64,000 nt of DNA, taken from the NCBI GenBank assembly GCA_943370295.1, contig CALRQL020000007.1, forward strand, positions 1 through 64,000. The letters run 5' to 3'. A program made the position numbers and the translations under genes. Positions 62,325-64,000 of this stretch are shown here, piece by piece. The notes under the pieces are model-generated. The model did no database searches and was not told the DNA's origin. It worked only from the letters and a program-made list of their open reading frames with translations. Every line of letters begins with the position of its first letter. Position 1 is the stretch's first letter. The stretch comes from SB11 sp943370295 (GTDB taxonomy: Bacteria; Bacteroidota; Bacteroidia; UBA8524).

Positions 62325-64000
62325 ATGCCTGCTGCCGAGGATAAACTCAAAAAGATTATTTCGATACTGCCCGATTCTCCCGGAGTGTATAAGTACTACA
62401 GTTCCGAAGGGGAGTTGATTTACATTGGCAAGGCTAAAAGCCTTAAAAAGCGTGTATCCTCCTACTTTAATAAAAACCAGTACGAGAACAAAAAAACGGC
62501 TGTGCTGGTGAGCCGTATCGCCGATATACAGTACACCGTAGTAGATACCGAGTTTGATGCGCTGCTGCTGGAAAACAACCTGATTAAAGAGTTTAAGCCC
62601 CGCTTTAATATTGATTGGAAGGACGATAAAACCTATCCTTTCATACGGCTTACCAAAGAACGTTTCCCCAAGGTGTTCCCAACCCGAAACCCAGTTAAAG
62701 ATGGCTCTGAGTATTTTGGTCCATACGGCTCAGTAAGGATGATGCACACCATATTGGAGTTGGTGCGCAATGTATATCCTTTGCGTAACTGCAATCTAAA
62801 CCTTAGCGATGCCAATATTAAAGCCGGAAAATTTAAAACCTGCCTTGAGTATCAGATAGGGAATTGCAAAGGCCCCTGTGAGGGATTACAAAGCGAGGCG
62901 GATTACATGAATAGCATTGAGCAGGTGCGCAAGATATTGCGCGGTAATGTGGGCGAGGTAATTCAATACCTTAAAAAGGATATGCAGGAAGCTGCCTCGC
63001 AATTGAAGTTTGAGGTGGCGGCTGTGGCTAAAACCAAGCTGGATATTTTAGAGAATTATCAAGGCAAATCAACGGTGGTTACCCAAGTGCGCCATGATGT
63101 GGACGTGTTTAATATGGCCGATGCGGGTAAAAGCGCGTTTATTAATTATTTAAAGGTAAACCACGGGATTATCATCCAAACCCAAACGCTGGAGTACAAA
63201 AAACGATTGGAGGAAACGCCGCAGGAAATGCTTGAAATGGCCATTGCCGAAATGCGTAACCGATACAACAGCAAAGCCGAAGAGATATTAGTCCCTTTTG
63301 AGTTGGACATTGACGACCCTAATATCAGGTTTACGGTGCCTAAAACAGGTGATAAAAAGAAACTGTTAGACCTATCTTTAAAGAATGCTATTTTCTATAA
63401 AAACGATAAGGTAACCCAAAGCGAAAAGCTAAATCCCGATTTACGTGTGGAAAGGGTGATGACGCAAATGAAAAACGATTTGCACCTTACCGAATTGCCT
63501 TATCATATTGAGTGTTTTGATAACTCAAACTTTCAGGGAAAATACCCCGTATCAGCAATGGTGTGCTTTAAAAACGGCAAGCCCAGTAAGAAAGATTACC
63601 GCCATTTTAACGTGCAAACGGTAGAAGGGCCGAACGATTTTGCCACGATGAAGGAGGTAATTACCCGCCGTTACAAACGCTTGCAAGAAGAAAACCAACC
63701 GTTGCCCCAACTGCTGATTGTTGATGGTGGTAAAGGCCAGTTGAGCAGTGCGGTGGAGGCGTTAAAAGAAATGGGCATTTACGGCAAACTCCCCGTGATT
63801 GGTATTGCGAAGCGGTTAGAAGAAATTTATTACCCCGAAGACCCGCTGCCCCTGCACATAGATAAAAAATCAGAAACGTTGCGGATTATACAGCAAATGC
63901 GCGACGAGGCGCATCGTTTTGGGATTACCCATCACCGCAAACGCCGTGATAAAGGAACGTTGGTAACAGAACTGACCGAGATTAAAGGCATTGGTGATGA
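62325..64000 (+). CDS. uvrC: UvrABC excinuclease subunit C (3' end outside window)
   Basis: Starts at ATG 62325 and runs off the right edge after about 558 residues, of roughly 600 expected. It nicks DNA on both sides of a bulky lesion in nucleotide excision repair. The GIY-YIG nuclease is at the N-terminus (DSPGVYKYYSSEGELIYIGK, then LLENNLIKEFKPRFNI). A Cys cluster follows (CLEYQIGNCKGPC), then the UvrB-binding region and the RNase-H-like endonuclease (IECFDNSNFQGKYPVSAMVC, LLIVDGGKGQLSS). The window ends at the first helix-hairpin-helix (TEIKGIGD). No frameshift is visible. Confidence 0.95.
   Translation, partial: MPAAEDKLKKIISILPDSPGVYKYYSSEGELIYIGKAKSLKKRVSSYFNKNQYENKKTAVLVSRIADIQYTVVDTEFDALLLENNLIKEFKPRFNIDWKDDKTYPFIRLTKERFPKVFPTRNPVKDGSEYFGPYGSVRMMHTILELVRNVYPLRNCNLNLSDANIKAGKFKTCLEYQIGNCKGPCEGLQSEADYMNSIEQVRKILRGNVGEVIQYLKKDMQEAASQLKFEVAAVAKTKLDILENYQGKSTVVTQVRHDVDVFNMADAGKSAFINYLKVNHGIIIQTQTLEYKKRLEETPQEMLEMAIAEMRNRYNSKAEEILVPFELDIDDPNIRFTVPKTGDKKKLLDLSLKNAIFYKNDKVTQSEKLNPDLRVERVMTQMKNDLHLTELPYHIECFDNSNFQGKYPVSAMVCFKNGKPSKKDYRHFNVQTVEGPNDFATMKEVITRRYKRLQEENQPLPQLLIVDGGKGQLSSAVEALKEMGIYGKLPVIGIAKRLEEIYYPEDPLPLHIDKKSETLRIIQQMRDEAHRFGITHHRKRRDKGTLVTELTEIKGIGD

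Overview
This window is chromosomal DNA of a member of the Bacteroidota. The evidence is consistent across the sequence: three secreted proteins end in a type IX secretion (T9SS) type A sorting domain, a PorW/SprE-type T9SS lipoprotein is present, and the ATP synthase locus lacks the beta and epsilon genes, as is usual in this phylum. The two stable-RNA genes (tRNA-Asp and SRP RNA) also have promoters of the phylum's TTTG / TAnnTTTG type. The class cannot be fixed from the sequence alone. No phage, insertion sequence, CRISPR array or classical genomic island is visible; most of the window is core metabolism and envelope biology.

Layout. 1-5.7 kb: the tail of an LruC-domain secreted protein, a class A penicillin-binding protein and a PorW/SprE lipoprotein. 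5.9-12.7 kb: a membrane-anchored stub related to the N-terminus of M23 peptidases, a bactofilin, then AtpZ/AtpI-like protein, a four-helix membrane protein and atpB-E-F-H-A-G. 12.7-15.2 kb: a small accessory patch holding a short lipoprotein, a decayed second copy of the atpG 3' end with its terminator, and an orphan 564-residue glycine-zipper membrane protein. 15.3-20.6 kb: an ECF sigma factor, a protein joining an inner-membrane anchor to an outer-membrane beta-barrel, and two paralogous T9SS cargo proteins. 20.9-26.98 kb: O-methyltransferase, PIF1-like helicase, a NarL-type response regulator and its kinase, and an uncharacterised pair (multi-span membrane protein plus Cys-tailed small protein). 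27.3-38.3 kb: DUF3857/transglutaminase protein, phosphohexomutase, an unknown exported protein, a glutaryl-CoA-dehydrogenase-like enzyme, a GAF histidine kinase and a T9SS-sorted PhoD phosphatase. 38.7-51.1 kb: glycosyltransferase, DUF4199 protein, TamB-like protein, TsaD, an M16 peptidase and an HtrA protease. 51.2-64 kb: ECF sigma/anti-sigma pair, dapF, transaldolase-like fsa, an S23 four-helix-bundle ORF beside the SRP RNA gene, a Cys-headed TonB-like protein, a PnuC-like small membrane protein, a methylcrotonyl-CoA-carboxylase-like beta subunit, deoxynucleoside kinase, WbqC-like protein, accA, tRNA-Asp, a Cys-rich lipoprotein, a HigBA toxin-antitoxin pair and the first part of uvrC.

How it fits together. 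Several genes serve the T9SS and outer envelope (PorW/SprE, T9SS cargo, TamB, HtrA, M16 peptidase, PBP, bactofilin). Two ECF sigma loci, each followed by a membrane partner, and two histidine-kinase loci provide signalling. The most unusual material is intergenic or at gene edges: the atpG 3' duplication, heptamer-phased repeats at three sites including both ends of the S23 element, a five-hairpin cluster before the M16 peptidase gene, and the peptidase-less M23-like head beside bactofilin. I found no clearly new multi-gene system. The best candidates for undescribed biology are the glycine-zipper orphan and the Cys-tailed small protein/multi-span membrane protein pair upstream of a two-component system.
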